Shown piece after piece: positions 1 through 8,739 of a stretch of DNA of 64,000 bases. The notes below the pieces were generated by a model. That model did not search any database and was not told the DNA's origin. It saw nothing but the letters and a program-made list of their open reading frames with translations. Made by a program: the position numbers and the translations under genes. Location of the stretch: contig NZ_JASZYG010000012.1 in the NCBI RefSeq assembly GCF_030317105.1, forward strand, positions 101,867-165,866. Direction: 5' to 3'. Numbering within the stretch: position 1 is the stretch's first letter; each line of letters begins with the position of its first letter. The DNA comes from Variovorax brevis. GTDB lineage: Bacteria > Pseudomonadota > Gammaproteobacteria > Burkholderiales > Burkholderiaceae_C.

Positions 1-47
1 CACTTCTTGATGACCCTTCGGATCTTTCGAAGACGGCATTTACCCCC

Positions 48-84
48 TTGAATGATGCTGCGTGGTTTGATATGGTTAACCAAT
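48..84 (+). promoter_or_regulatory. Promoter with overlapping TGGTTAACCA operator (site a)
   Basis: TTGAAT at 48-53, a 17-nt spacer and TATGGT at 71-76 form a sigma70-like promoter. The perfect palindrome TGGTTAACCA (73-82) overlaps the -10, the layout expected for a repressor. It precedes the Bug gene at 160. The same arrangement recurs at 18706-18740. Confidence 0.7.
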
Positions 85-159
85 TAGCAGATCGCGTCAT
101 TTCGCTTGAGCAAAGCTGCACTTCGGCTTGCGGTCTGCGAACGTTCGGAAAGAAGGCAG

Positions 160-1116
160 ATGCCAACTAGGCGCAAATTCACTGTCGGGCTGGCCCTTTC
201 GCCTTGGCTTGCGAGCAGTTCAATGGGTCAGGGTCGGACGGGTCACGGGCCAGTCACGGTCGTCGTTCCATATCCCTCTGGTGGGGCATCGGACGTGCTC
301 GGCCGGGTATTTGCTAGCTTTCTCGCTGTCCAGTTGGGTGAGCCGGTCATCGTCGATAACCGGGTCGGTGCTGGGGGAACGATCGGGGCCACGCATGTCG
401 CTGGATCAACGCCGGATGGTCGCACCATGTTGCTCACGCTGGGCAATTTGCTTTTGAACCAGGAATTTCTGCTCAGCGGCGTAAAGTTCCGTCCACTGCA
501 AGCCCTTCAACCTGTCGCGAAGACGAATGATTTGCGCGTGGCTATGGTGGCTAACGCCAATCACCCTGCCAAGGATCTGGTCGATTTCATCGCCATGGCG
601 AAGCGGAACCCTGGCAAGCACAGCTTTGCCTACTACGGGGACTTGGGGATCGTGTCGATGGCGATTGAGGCCGGCATCGATCTCATTCGAGTTCCCTATA
701 AAGGCGGGCCCCCGGGCCTCGTTGACGTCGCTGCTGGCAATGTAGATCTCATCGCGAGCTCGCTGACGCAAGCTCTACCTCTGCTGAAAGGAGGCAAGCT
801 GAAGATCCTTGCAGTCATGACGGCAAAACGGTGGGTGGACTATCCAAATGTTCCAACGGTCGTGGAAATTCTGCCGCGCTACAAAGCTGTGGACTATCAA
901 GGAATTTTTCTGCCCTCCGGAACCCCGAAGCCCGTGGTCGATGCGCTTTGGAAAGCTACAGCCGCTGTTCTTGCCAATCCTGACTATCGCCGAAGCGTGG
1001 AGGATCGTGGCGCGATCCCTGACCCACTGGGGCCAGAAGATTTCAAGCGCTACGTAACGGCCGATCACGCGAACATCAAGAAGATTGTGGAAGCGGCAGG
1101 AATCCGCGCAGAGTGA
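160..1116 (+). CDS. Bug/TctC family periplasmic solute-binding protein
   Basis: A 318-residue extracytoplasmic receptor of the Bug (tripartite tricarboxylate transporter, TctC) family, which binds carboxylates or similar small solutes in the periplasm. The N-terminus has a twin-arginine motif (TRRKFTVG) and a hydrophobic stretch, so Tat export is likely. Family hallmarks follow: VVVPYPSGGASD near residue 35, VIVDNRVGAGGTIG near 65, and RVPYKGG about two thirds along. The ATG at 160 is preferred over one 54 nt upstream because the signal peptide starts there. No membrane subunits TctA/TctB are nearby, as is usual for orphan Bug genes. It is close to the proteins at 19366 and 24137. The ligand is unknown. 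Confidence 0.9.
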   Translation: MPTRRKFTVGLALSPWLASSSMGQGRTGHGPVTVVVPYPSGGASDVLGRVFASFLAVQLGEPVIVDNRVGAGGTIGATHVAGSTPDGRTMLLTLGNLLLNQEFLLSGVKFRPLQALQPVAKTNDLRVAMVANANHPAKDLVDFIAMAKRNPGKHSFAYYGDLGIVSMAIEAGIDLIRVPYKGGPPGLVDVAAGNVDLIASSLTQALPLLKGGKLKILAVMTAKRWVDYPNVPTVVEILPRYKAVDYQGIFLPSGTPKPVVDALWKATAAVLANPDYRRSVEDRGAIPDPLGPEDFKRYVTADHANIKKIVEAAGIRAE

Positions 1117-1291
1117 GTGAACGCCTCGCTGTCCTGTCGATGAACGACTTGATTGTTCATTGCCGTCCCCAGGTCGGCGCAGCTTGCTCTAGCTCGAATG
1201 CGGTCCATTCCGTAGGCCAGGATGCGTCGCCGTTGCTCAAAAGTTCAAGATCAAGCGGCGACAGCTCAGAACATCTTTTTAGTTGCAACGA

Positions 1292-1519
1292 ATGGATGAG
1301 ACCCAACGTCTTAATCAGCTTGCTCACCTCGACGACAACGAGCTCAGTAGATTGGCGTCATTTTGGCGGGCCCGTGCGCAACGTGACCAAGAGGCGCACG
1401 CCATTGCGAGTGCGCTGGAGGTTGAAACGCGACGCCGGCTACAAGAGCTTGAAGCCTCTGCAGAGGGGCTTCAGTCCTTTCCACGGCCACTTTCACGGTG
1501 GAAATTCTGGCGCCGTTAA
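1292..1519 (+). CDS. Small hypothetical protein
   Basis: A 75-residue, highly charged, probably all-helical protein, rich in Arg, Glu, Gln and Ala and ending in RWKFWRR. The composition reads like a real soluble helical protein rather than a shadow frame. ATG at 1292 is chosen; a TTG at 1283 would add three residues. It sits between the Bug gene and the CoA-transferase gene on the same strand and may be cotranscribed. I recognise no family and see no signal peptide or membrane segment. Confidence 0.4.
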   Translation: MDETQRLNQLAHLDDNELSRLASFWRARAQRDQEAHAIASALEVETRRRLQELEASAEGLQSFPRPLSRWKFWRR

Positions 1520-1773
1520 GGCCGGAGGGATCCGGCTCCAACGCCAGGTGGCGAGTTCGCCGTTGATACGTTTCTCACCCGATGGACTGGGGGATCTGGC
1601 GACGAACCGCTGAAGCGTCGCTTACTCCATGCCAGCGCGTCGGGCTTGGCATCGGGCCAAGGCTGTTGGAGCACCTTACCTGGTGCCCCGCAATCTCAAT
1701 TTCGCTTTCCACATTGGTTGCACTGCCGGAGAATCAGCAAGTGGGGACAAATGGTCTAGGGACCAAAAACAGG

Positions 1774-2958
1774 ATGGAACAAATTCTTAAAGGGATTCGC
1801 GTAGTCGAGCTTGGGCAGGTTCTGGCAGCTCCCTTTGCCGGGGCGATCTTTGCGGACTTGGGCGCTGAAGTCGTCAAGGTAGAGCGGCCCGACGGCGGCG
1901 ACGATGCGCGCCACATGGGCGAGAACTTCCTTCATGGCGACGCGCTTTGCTTTCACATTTTCAATCGCGGGAAGAAGTCAGTCGCCCTTGACCTGAAGAG
2001 CATCGAAGGGATAGAGGCGTTCAACACGCTGCTGGGGGATGCCGATATATTCATCCACAACATGCGCCCGGGTGTCATGAAGGGGTTTGGATTGGATGCT
2101 GTTTCTACGTGCGAGCGATTCCCACGACTCATCTATTGCGAAGTATCGGCATTCGGCAACAAGGGGCCGATGACCATGCTTCCCGGCTATGAGCCGTTGT
2201 TGCAGGCGTTCAGCGGGTTGTCGAGCATCAACGGTGGCCCTGAAGACTCACCGACAAGGACGGGTGCGTCAATATGCGATCAGGGAAGCGGCATGTGGAC
2301 CGTCATCGGCGCGCTGGCGATGCTGCAGCGGCGCCAGAAATCGGGAAAGGGCGGGGTGCTTAGCACCTCACTGCTGGAGACGGCTATGTCGTGGGCAGCG
2401 CAGAAGTCTGATGCTTTTGTGAACGAAGGTCGCCTGCCCGAGCGCCATCGTTCTGGTCATCCCGGATTTGTGCCCTATGAGGAGTTTGAGACTGCGGACG
2501 CGCCATTGTTGATTTGTTGTGGGAATGATCGCTTGTTCGGGAAGTTCGCTAATGAACTTGGGCGGTCGGATTGGGTTGGCGATCCTCGCTATTCCACCAA
2601 CCGTTCTCGCCTGAGGAACAAAACGCCCTTGCTTTCTGAAATTGCTTCACTGCTGCGCGAGCGGCCCCGGGCTGAGTGGATCGACAGGCTCACCAAGGTG
2701 GGCGTGCCCTGTGCACAGGTAAACACCGTTGCGCAGGCTCTTGCGCATCCACAGGTTGAATCCCTTGGAATGATGCTGCCGATTCCGGGCGAAGATTTCA
2801 AACTGACTGGACTGCCGTTGACGGTAGACGGACAGCGGCCGGCGTTGCTTTCTGCTGCCCCGACGCTGGGTCAGCATAACGCCGACTATGTTTCAGCTCC
2901 CGCTGCAAACGGTCGCAAGCCTCGAGGTCGCAGACTGGTGCAGAGCTCGCAGCCATAA
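1774..2958 (+). CDS. Family III CoA-transferase (CaiB/BaiF)
   Basis: A 394-residue formyl-CoA-transferase-like enzyme that moves CoA between an acyl-CoA and a free carboxylate in the cytoplasm. The start at 1774 (MEQILKGIRVVELG) gives the standard N-terminus with the family motif DLGAEVVKVERPDGGDD; upstream in-frame ATGs would add a non-family extension. The central segment reads LPGYEPLLQAFSGLSS, where many relatives have GYD, so the residue at the usual nucleophile position appears to be Glu. It follows a Bug gene, which suggests that an imported carboxylate is activated here. It is paralogous to the gene at 12679. The substrate is unknown. Confidence 0.88.
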   Translation: MEQILKGIRVVELGQVLAAPFAGAIFADLGAEVVKVERPDGGDDARHMGENFLHGDALCFHIFNRGKKSVALDLKSIEGIEAFNTLLGDADIFIHNMRPGVMKGFGLDAVSTCERFPRLIYCEVSAFGNKGPMTMLPGYEPLLQAFSGLSSINGGPEDSPTRTGASICDQGSGMWTVIGALAMLQRRQKSGKGGVLSTSLLETAMSWAAQKSDAFVNEGRLPERHRSGHPGFVPYEEFETADAPLLICCGNDRLFGKFANELGRSDWVGDPRYSTNRSRLRNKTPLLSEIASLLRERPRAEWIDRLTKVGVPCAQVNTVAQALAHPQVESLGMMLPIPGEDFKLTGLPLTVDGQRPALLSAAPTLGQHNADYVSAPAANGRKPRGRRLVQSSQP

Positions 2959-3010
2959 GTGCAATCGGGAGCGCCGAATTACTGCAAGGCGGGATAGCAG
3001 GCTCGCGCGT

Positions 3011-3835
3011 CTAGCTGCGAACCTTGGTAGCTGCCGCTCGTCGCGCCGTCGGGCGACTCTTGCGAGGCGCCTGTTCCTCCGATGATAGGGGGATGTTGCT
3101 TGCATCAAGGTGCTGAGCCGGCCGTGCGTGGGTAGCACTCATGTGCTGCCGCATGCCGCGCTCAGCGAGATCAGGCTTGCCAGCTTCAATCGCGTCGTTG
3201 ATGCGTGAGTGGATATGCAGAACCTGCTTGCGTATTTCCGCCGTGTCATATTCCTCGGTGGTTGTCGCGATATGAACACCGTGAGAAATTGCAAAAAGCA
3301 CGGCGGCAAGTAGCTCGTTGCCGCTCGCCTTGGCGACGGCATGGTGCCACTTCACGTTGATAGCCGCGAACTCTTGAAAATTGTCGACTGAGGCCTGAAG
3401 CTCGGCATGCAACGCTTTGAGATCGCGTATGTCATCCTCATTACGGCGTTCCGCGGCCAGTCTTGCCAAAAACGGTTCCAAAGCCTCTCGCGTCTCCTGA
3501 AGAGAGCGCAGCGACAGCTTGCGCCCTTGCACAAACCGGCTGATAGCTGTCGCCATCGACTCATTGCCGGGAAGTGTGACGACACTGCCGCCAAACCGGC
3601 CATGGCGTGTCTGAACCAAGCCTTCAACTGTCAGCGTTCGAAGAGCCTCGCGTACAGCGCCGCGACTCAGTCCCGTCTGGGTGACGAGATCTCTTTCGGA
3701 AGGCAGTCCATCACCCTCCGCGATGTCCCCTCGAAGAATGCTTTCACGCAAGTGATCAATGAGCACCTGCTGGGGCTTCGGCACGGAGATACGAGCTACG
3801 GTGACTTTGGGATTGCTGTTGCGCAGTTGCTGCAT
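3011..3835 (-). CDS. GntR-family regulator, FadR/FCD subfamily
   Basis: A 274-residue transcription factor. Residues about 22-95 form the winged HTH, with LPSERDLVTQTGLSRGAVREALRTL in the recognition region. Residues about 105-235 form an all-helical FCD ligand domain with metal-ligand-type His residues in NVKWHHAVAKASGN and near ISHGVH. A basic C-terminal tail (residues 250-274) is an extra. It converges on the CoA-transferase gene. FadR-subfamily proteins bind GGT..ACC half-sites, so it is a natural candidate reader of the TGGTTAACCA sites here; that link is inference. A 20-bp palindrome lies 54 bp upstream of its start (3889-3908). Confidence 0.88.
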   Translation of the reverse strand: MQQLRNSNPKVTVARISVPKPQQVLIDHLRESILRGDIAEGDGLPSERDLVTQTGLSRGAVREALRTLTVEGLVQTRHGRFGGSVVTLPGNESMATAISRFVQGRKLSLRSLQETREALEPFLARLAAERRNEDDIRDLKALHAELQASVDNFQEFAAINVKWHHAVAKASGNELLAAVLFAISHGVHIATTTEEYDTAEIRKQVLHIHSRINDAIEAGKPDLAERGMRQHMSATHARPAQHLDASNIPLSSEEQAPRKSRPTARRAAATKVRS

Positions 3836-3888
3836 GGGATCTCTTGTCGATAGATGAATTAGCTCGCGGTGCTCAAGCGCGTCTTACA

Positions 3889-3908
3889 AGCTTTCAGAGC
3901 TGAAAGCT
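3889..3908. promoter_or_regulatory. Perfect 9-bp inverted repeat upstream of gntR
   Basis: AGCTTTCAG, two centre bases, then CTGAAAGCT. It is 54 bp upstream of the GntR start and has no T-run, so an operator (possibly autoregulatory) is more likely than a terminator. It does not resemble TGGTTAACCA. Confidence 0.45.
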
Positions 3909-4441
3909 AGATTCTATGGAAGATTGAGCCAGTTTGGCGCGATTGGTTAGCCGAAAAAGCCAGCAGCAGCGCGTTAAGGGGTTTGGGTATGCCTCCGGCA
4001 CCGTTCCTCGCGAAAGGATACCGCGGCGAGACGAAATCGCCCATGTATCAGTGCACAGAAATCGCTTGCACGCGCCGAAAACATCAACCAATGCCTACCG
4101 GCAAGTGTTGGCCCTCATTTCTGCATGGCAAATGGTTCCCCCAACCTCGGGTCGAGTAGATCCGCAACTTGCTCTTGATCAGTGGCTGGATGGTGCGTGG
4201 CGGACAGTGAGCCAATTCCAATCCGAAGGCCAAAACTGCCTACGTCGCCTCCGCCTGATGTGATCCTCCAAGCTTGATCGTAGCCGTTCGACGCCAATGG
4301 AGCCCTGCTGCAAGCGAGCCCGAAATGCTCTAGCAGTCCGGCGGGGGCTTCCCGCATGGGGGTGTGGTCCTCATCGGTCATCCAATGTCCATCCAGCAGC
4401 AGCACGCGTTGGAGGCGATCTCTAACAGTGCGGCAAGAGGA
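3909..4441. other. Intergenic stretch without a convincing gene
   Basis: Open frames here (for example on the minus strand at 4115-4465) have no ribosome-binding site or recognisable domain. I see no gene. The region leads into the porin promoter block. Confidence 0.5.
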
Positions 4442-4500
4442 CTTGAAATTATCCGAAACCCGCAAAAACCCTAGCCCTTGTGCTCAATGGTTAACCTATG
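4442..4500 (+). promoter_or_regulatory. Conserved promoter block with TGGTTAACCT operator (site b)
   Basis: Contains CTTGAAATT at the left end, a GCAAAAACCCT element, and AATGGTTAACCTATG at the right end (operator core 4488-4497). The same ordered elements recur at 20663-20720 and 53652-53711, and the right half at 49129-49167. It lies 141 bp upstream of the porin start. Confidence 0.65.
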
Positions 4501-4640
4501 CTTATATGCGTTGGAGCCGCCGGCCACCAGAGGAGAGTTGCCTTAAAAGTGGCGTTCAAAAAGGGGTACTTTTGATAAATGGCCAGACCAATAAAGATGG
4601 ACTGTATCTGTAGGCATTGCGTAACTTCGGAGAACCTGAG

Positions 4641-5921
4641 ATGAGAAAAACAATGGTCGCGCTGGGCGCGCTGGCGGGAGCTGCCGCTGCTTCGGCCCAA
4701 TCGAGCGTCACCCTCTTCGGTGTGTTGGACGCCGCGGTGAGCTACTACCAGACAAAAAGCAGCTTCTACTCGAACACGCCGCCGCCCGCATCCTTCATCA
4801 TTCCTGGGGATGTGAAGCAGAGCAAGAGGGCCATGTCGACCAGCAATCACACCGGCAGCCGGTTGGGCTTTCGTGGCACCGAGGATCTTGGCGGGGGACT
4901 AGCCGCCGGCTTTTGGCTGGAGGCAGGCATCAACAACGACACGGGGGCGGGCACGGCCCTTGGTGGCGCTTTCGGCTTCAATCGGCGCTCGACGATGAGT
5001 CTCTCTGGTGGCTTCGGTGAGATCCGTCTTGGTCGTGATTTCGTTCCAACCTACTGGAGCGATGTTATTTTCGACCCATTTGCCAATGGCGGGGTTGGCA
5101 ATACTCTCTTTGGCACGATCGGCGCCAACCTTGCGGTAGCTCGCGGACCAGGCTCGACGGTGAGTGCGAGCGACAACTACACTCGTTCCAGCAATAGCGT
5201 CGGCTACTTCCTGCCACCCAGCCTGGGCGGTTTCTACGGCCAGTTGATGTACGCCCTGCCAGAAAATACAAAGAGCAGCGGCGAGCCGCAAAGTCCTTCT
5301 CAAAAAGGTCGGTACTACGGCGGGCGCTTTGGCTACGCAAGTGGCGCACTTGACGTGGCAGTCGCCTATGGCGAGAGCACTGCTGCCGATTCTCTGTTCG
5401 GTACTCCTTCTCTTAGCGACAAGATCACGACTGCAAATCTTGGTGCGTCCTACGACTTCGGAGTTGCCAAATTGTTTGTCGAAATCTCTCAACTCCAAGA
5501 CAAGCGCAAGTCCACGAATCCGCTGAGCCCGGCGCCTCTTGCACAGCTCGAGATCAACGACAAGTACACAGGAGGACTGATCGGAGTGACAGTCCCAGTC
5601 GGTGCCGGGTTGATCCGGGCGTCCTACGCCAAAGTGAACTTCAATAACGGCCTTAATGTCGTCCCCGTGCCTTTTGGGCTGAACGACAACGACGCATCAA
5701 CGGAAAAGCTGTCACTCGGATATGTTTACAACCTGTCCAAACGGACGTTGCTCTACGCCACTGCGGCCAAGGTGCAAATCAAGAATGGTCAAAACAGCCC
5801 TGCGATCATGGGTGCTACGACAGGTGGCGGGTTGACTTACGTATCGAACGGAGCAGGTGTTAGAGGTTATGCGCCAGCCTCTTCGATTGGCTACGACTTC
5901 GGCATTAAGCACTCGTTCTAG
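4641..5921 (+). CDS. Gram-negative porin (outer membrane, 16-strand type)
   Basis: A 426-residue outer-membrane general porin of the Burkholderiales type. It has a short Sec signal peptide (MRKTMVALGALAGAAAASA), then QSSVTLFGVLDAAVSYY, the usual first strand. The loop-and-strand region SRLGFRGTEDLGGGLAAGFWLE and the motif GEIRLGRDFVPTYW are typical. The chain ends in GIKHSF, the terminal Phe being the BAM recognition signal. Start at 4641 with GGAG upstream. The TGGTTAACCT site ties it to the catabolic regulon, so it probably admits the substrates handled by the Bug proteins. Confidence 0.92.
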   Translation: MRKTMVALGALAGAAAASAQSSVTLFGVLDAAVSYYQTKSSFYSNTPPPASFIIPGDVKQSKRAMSTSNHTGSRLGFRGTEDLGGGLAAGFWLEAGINNDTGAGTALGGAFGFNRRSTMSLSGGFGEIRLGRDFVPTYWSDVIFDPFANGGVGNTLFGTIGANLAVARGPGSTVSASDNYTRSSNSVGYFLPPSLGGFYGQLMYALPENTKSSGEPQSPSQKGRYYGGRFGYASGALDVAVAYGESTAADSLFGTPSLSDKITTANLGASYDFGVAKLFVEISQLQDKRKSTNPLSPAPLAQLEINDKYTGGLIGVTVPVGAGLIRASYAKVNFNNGLNVVPVPFGLNDNDASTEKLSLGYVYNLSKRTLLYATAAKVQIKNGQNSPAIMGATTGGGLTYVSNGAGVRGYAPASSIGYDFGIKHSF

Positions 5922-5965
5922 TCTAGTTCCCTGCCCCTTTTTGGCGGGATCCGGATTGCTCCCGC

Positions 5966-6140
5966 TGAACGGCCACGGATTTTGTGGCGGCCCCTCGGCT
6001 TGTGTCAGGCCGGCATGGCCTGCTGCTCAAGTTGACGATAGGGGTTGGCCTCGAAATTCCGCGGGCGGGACATAGCCGATTGGCTTCAGCAACCGGTGGT
6101 GGTTGAACCAAGACACCCATTCGATCGTCGTCAGTTCCGG
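5966..6140 (-). mobile_element. IS3-family remnant: inverted repeat and 3' end of orfB
   Basis: The minus strand encodes EWVSWFNHHRLLKPIGYVPPAEF, the conserved end of the IS3 OrfB integrase. It then shifts frame into EANPYRQLEQQAMPA and a stop. At 5966 the plus strand reads TGAACGGCCACGG, which pairs with the opposite end at 9294 (23 of 29 positions identical). This is the right end of the element whose left end is at 8740-9294. Confidence 0.75.
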
Positions 6141-6722
6141 TCGCGGTAGGGGCGGGGAGTAATCCCCATCCCTACCGCGACCAATGATCGCGATCCATAG
6201 GAGCTTTGTCGCCGCGCTTGGGTTTGACGAAGGGATCTTGGTGAGAACGAACAATTCGGCGCGTGCGCACTTGAGATAGCGATGGCGTTCGCACGCATCG
6301 GCTAGAGTCATTAAGGCCGGGTATGTGCCCGGCAGGCGCTTCAATTGATCCGCATCAACCTGCGCCTGGCACATTCGGAGTCGAAGTCGGCACTGACGCC
6401 ATCTATGTCGGGGTAGACGGGGGCTTCTGGCAACAGTCGGTAGTGCAGCGCATGGCGCCCTGTTGCCGCGTCAAAGCCCACGACATGTCAGACCTTGCCG
6501 TTTCGAGCACTGCGGGAAGTGATGACGCTCTACGCAACACGGGCAAGAAACAGCCTGACCCACCATTTATGCTCGACTTTTGAGTCCTCATAGAAGGCCC
6601 CTGCCCGCCCGCCGAAGGCGCCCCGGTTGAGCCAGAATTTTCGTGCTGCCTTCAATCATCTCGGCCAACAGCCCGTCCTGACCGGCCGTAGCGTGAATCC
6701 ACCGACGGGCCGGACCACTCGT
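6141..6722. other. Degenerate stretch, no gene called
   Basis: Several minus-strand frames look like decayed coding sequence (for example VGFDAATGRHALHYRLLPEA near 6400-6480) but are broken by stops. I cannot assign a family. It contains the 37-bp repeat at 6598-6634. Confidence 0.35.
6598..6634 (+). repeat. 37-bp dispersed repeat, copy 1
   Basis: Matches 55312-55348 at 34 of 37 positions in the same orientation. The shared core is GGCGCCCCGGTTGAGCCA. Both copies sit in IS debris, so it is probably part of an IS or transposon I do not recognise. Confidence 0.6.
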
Positions 6723-6893
6723 TCAGTGCGAAACGACAAACGCCCCCGCAGTGAGGACAATCGCGCAAAAGAGCAGAGAGAGGTTTCGGCGCCAGACGCG
6801 CGCATACAGCTCTTTGCGAATTTGGCGCTCCAGTTCAATGGACCTCCGCGTGCTGGGAGGCCCCCAAAAGTCGTCGTCGGTTTCAAGTTGCAT
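6723..6893 (-). CDS. Small single-span membrane protein (putative)
   Basis: A 56-residue minus-strand ORF. Residues 1-35 are charged and helical (MQLETDDDFWGPPSTRRSIE then an Arg/Glu-rich stretch). Residues 36-54 (NLSLLFCAIVLTAGAFVVS) form one clear transmembrane helix. The bipartite architecture supports a real protein, but the ribosome-binding site is weak. It is on the same strand as the gene at 7175 and is part of the cargo between the two halves of the IS3 element. Function unknown. Confidence 0.4.
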   Translation of the reverse strand: MQLETDDDFWGPPSTRRSIELERQIRKELYARVWRRNLSLLFCAIVLTAGAFVVSH

Positions 6894-7174
6894 GGTGCCG
6901 ATATGGTGAAAACTTCACATTCCATCGAAAATTAGGTGGCAGATGTAGGATGAACGCCGAAGGATGCAGTCTGCGCACACGGGAGCCAAGTAGCAAAGTG
7001 AAGCGGGCGTGCGCTAAGGCGGGTTACTCAAACACGCACAAAGCGGGCCACAGCGACCCGCCAGCCACCGGAGATGACAGGTGCTTCACCTTCCAGCGCG
7101 CCAACGGTGGCTCTGGTGCGAACTTCCGCGCAGCCGAACGCCCTCCTGCGTGCATTGCGTCGATCAGCTGACAC

Positions 7175-7492
7175 TTATTGAAGCCTGACGTTTTCCAGTG
7201 ATTTCAAGCCCTCCTTGATGCCCGCGCGCTCGCAGACGCCCTCCAACTCGGCCATGACGTCGTCCACTCGCCTTAAAAACTCCTTTCGGTCGTTGACCGG
7301 CTGCTCCGTGATGAGAACGTACGACAGCTGTGCCAATCGCAGTTCGCCGGCCAAGCGTGCCCAGTGCCGGACCTCGCAATAGCAGAGCAGGGCCAGTCTT
7401 CCAAGGTCGGCATTCCTGCGTGCGTACACCATGTCGCCGATGAGATCTTCCAGTCCGCGGCGCATACTCTCCGGCAAGTTCAGTAAGTTCAT
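7175..7492 (-). CDS. Hypothetical helical protein
   Basis: A 105-residue protein starting MNLLNLPESMRRGLEDLIG. The rest is predicted helical, with regular Leu/Ala spacing and a central Cys-Tyr-Cys (LALLCYCEVRHWARL). There is no signal peptide or transmembrane segment. An upstream in-frame ATG at 7507 would add MRRRT. It diverges from the transglutaminase-like gene at 7622 by 129 bp. I recognise no family. Codon use and composition look like a real gene. Confidence 0.55.
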   Translation of the reverse strand: MNLLNLPESMRRGLEDLIGDMVYARRNADLGRLALLCYCEVRHWARLAGELRLAQLSYVLITEQPVNDRKEFLRRVDDVMAELEGVCERAGIKEGLKSLENVRLQ

Positions 7493-7621
7493 CGTGCGGC
7501 GCCGCACATTTCATGCCGCGGCGGCGCTGTTAGAGGTAGCGCTCTAAAGCGCACGCGCAGACGATCGCTAGGCAAGAGCCGCGCTCGCTGCTCATTGTCA
7601 CGCTCGCGGTGATTTGTTCGA

Positions 7622-8422
7622 ATGGTTCGAATGCGACTTCATGCCGAATGCAAGATGACTCTCACGGCCAGCGAGGACTGTCCGGTTGTTGCGAGGATGC
7701 GTCCGCGAAGCGGCCAAGCGCAGTGGATGGTGAGCGAGGTGTACCAAGTGCGCCCATGGGTGCCGACAACCGAGTACGTCGATTCGTATGGCAACCTTTG
7801 TCAGCGGCTCATGATTCCCAAGGGGGAGATGCGCATCGAGGTCAGCACGATCATGGAGACCGAGGAGGTCATCGCCGTCGCGCCGGATGCAGGCATCACG
7901 CCCATTCCTGAGCTGCCTTCCGACGTGCTCGTTTACCTACTTCAGAGCCGATACTGCCCGTCCGACAAGATGGCGTACCGTGCTCGCGAGATCACGCGCG
8001 ATGTTGCGCCCGGGTACCCACAGGTGGAGGCTATCCGCGCTTGGATCCGCGATAACGTTGAATACAGATACGGCGTCAGTGACGGGAGCACCGACGCGCT
8101 CGATACGCTCGCCGTGGGCTCAGGCGTCTGTCGGGACTTCGCACATATTGGCGCGGCGCTCTGCCGCGCGTTGCACATCCCCGCCAGAATGGTCGTGGGC
8201 TACCTGTATGAACTCGACCCTATGGACATGCATGCGTGGTTCGAGGCTTGGTTGGGTGGCCGGTGGTACACCTTTGACGCAACCCAGATGAAACGACGCG
8301 GGGGTCGACTCGTCGTCGCGTACGGACGGGACGCCGCCGACGTCGCCTTTCTTTCAAACTATGGCCCCCTCGAGGTCCGCGACATCAAAGTCACAGTGGA
8401 TTGCCTGGCCCGGGAAACTTGA
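7622..8422 (+). CDS. Transglutaminase-like cysteine protease-fold protein
   Basis: A 266-residue cytoplasmic protein of the bacterial transglutaminase-like superfamily. The N-terminal half (1-100) is the beta domain usual in this group. The catalytic domain covers about 105-235, with Cys170 in GSGVCRDFAHIGAALCRAL, His204 in MDMHAWFEAW and Asp219 in WYTFDAT, so the triad is complete. Members hydrolyse or transfer peptide amides; the substrate here is unknown. It is flanked by IS3 halves and a broken HU gene, which suggests carriage on mobile DNA. Start at 7622; a second ATG lies 9 nt downstream. Confidence 0.85.
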   Translation: MVRMRLHAECKMTLTASEDCPVVARMRPRSGQAQWMVSEVYQVRPWVPTTEYVDSYGNLCQRLMIPKGEMRIEVSTIMETEEVIAVAPDAGITPIPELPSDVLVYLLQSRYCPSDKMAYRAREITRDVAPGYPQVEAIRAWIRDNVEYRYGVSDGSTDALDTLAVGSGVCRDFAHIGAALCRALHIPARMVVGYLYELDPMDMHAWFEAWLGGRWYTFDATQMKRRGGRLVVAYGRDAADVAFLSNYGPLEVRDIKVTVDCLARET

Positions 8423-8452
8423 GCCCACGCGGGCTGGCTTGCGCCGAAGCGC

Positions 8453-8727
8453 CTAGTGATCCACGTTGACGACGTCCTTCAATGCTTTGCCTGCTGAGAA
8501 TTTCGGCGCCTTGCTCGCCTTGATCGTCACCTGCTCTCGGTGGACAGATTGCGGCCGGCGCGCTCGGCACGGCTCGCCACGTTGAAATTGCCGAAACCGA
8601 TGAGTTGCGCGGTTTCCCCACGTGCCAGTGCCCGCGTCAAATTTTCAAGTACTGAATCGAGTACTCGGCCAGCATCGACCTTGCTGAGTTCGGCGTCCGC
8701 AGCGGACTTCCTCGTTATGAATGGCAC
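8453..8727 (-). pseudogene. HU-family DNA-binding protein, frameshifted
   Basis: Frame one reads ADAELSKVDAGRVLDSVLEN, then AQLIGFGNFNVASRAERAGRN and LSTES. The next frame continues QVTIKASKAPKFSAGKALKD, VVNVDH and a stop at 8453. Together these are a full HU/IHF body with the beta-arm. One base appears to be missing near 8530. No ATG fits; a GTG at 8727 gives a plausible N-terminus. The upstream part of the same frame is IS3 OrfB, so the HU start may have been lost at the IS junction. A sequencing error is possible. Confidence 0.75.
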
Positions 8728-8739
8728 GGCGGGAGGAGG

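Noticed and set aside
1113..1613. 166-residue plus-strand frame
   Set aside because: Overlaps the small helical ORF at 1292 in another frame; Ser/Arg-rich composition and no domain.
4115..4465. 116-residue minus-strand frame upstream of the porin
   Set aside because: No ribosome-binding site or family resemblance; it runs into the porin promoter block, so a gene there is unlikely.
7164..7514. Overlapping minus-strand frame beside the 7175 gene
   Set aside because: His/Gly/Arg-rich shadow; the other frame has the normal helical composition.
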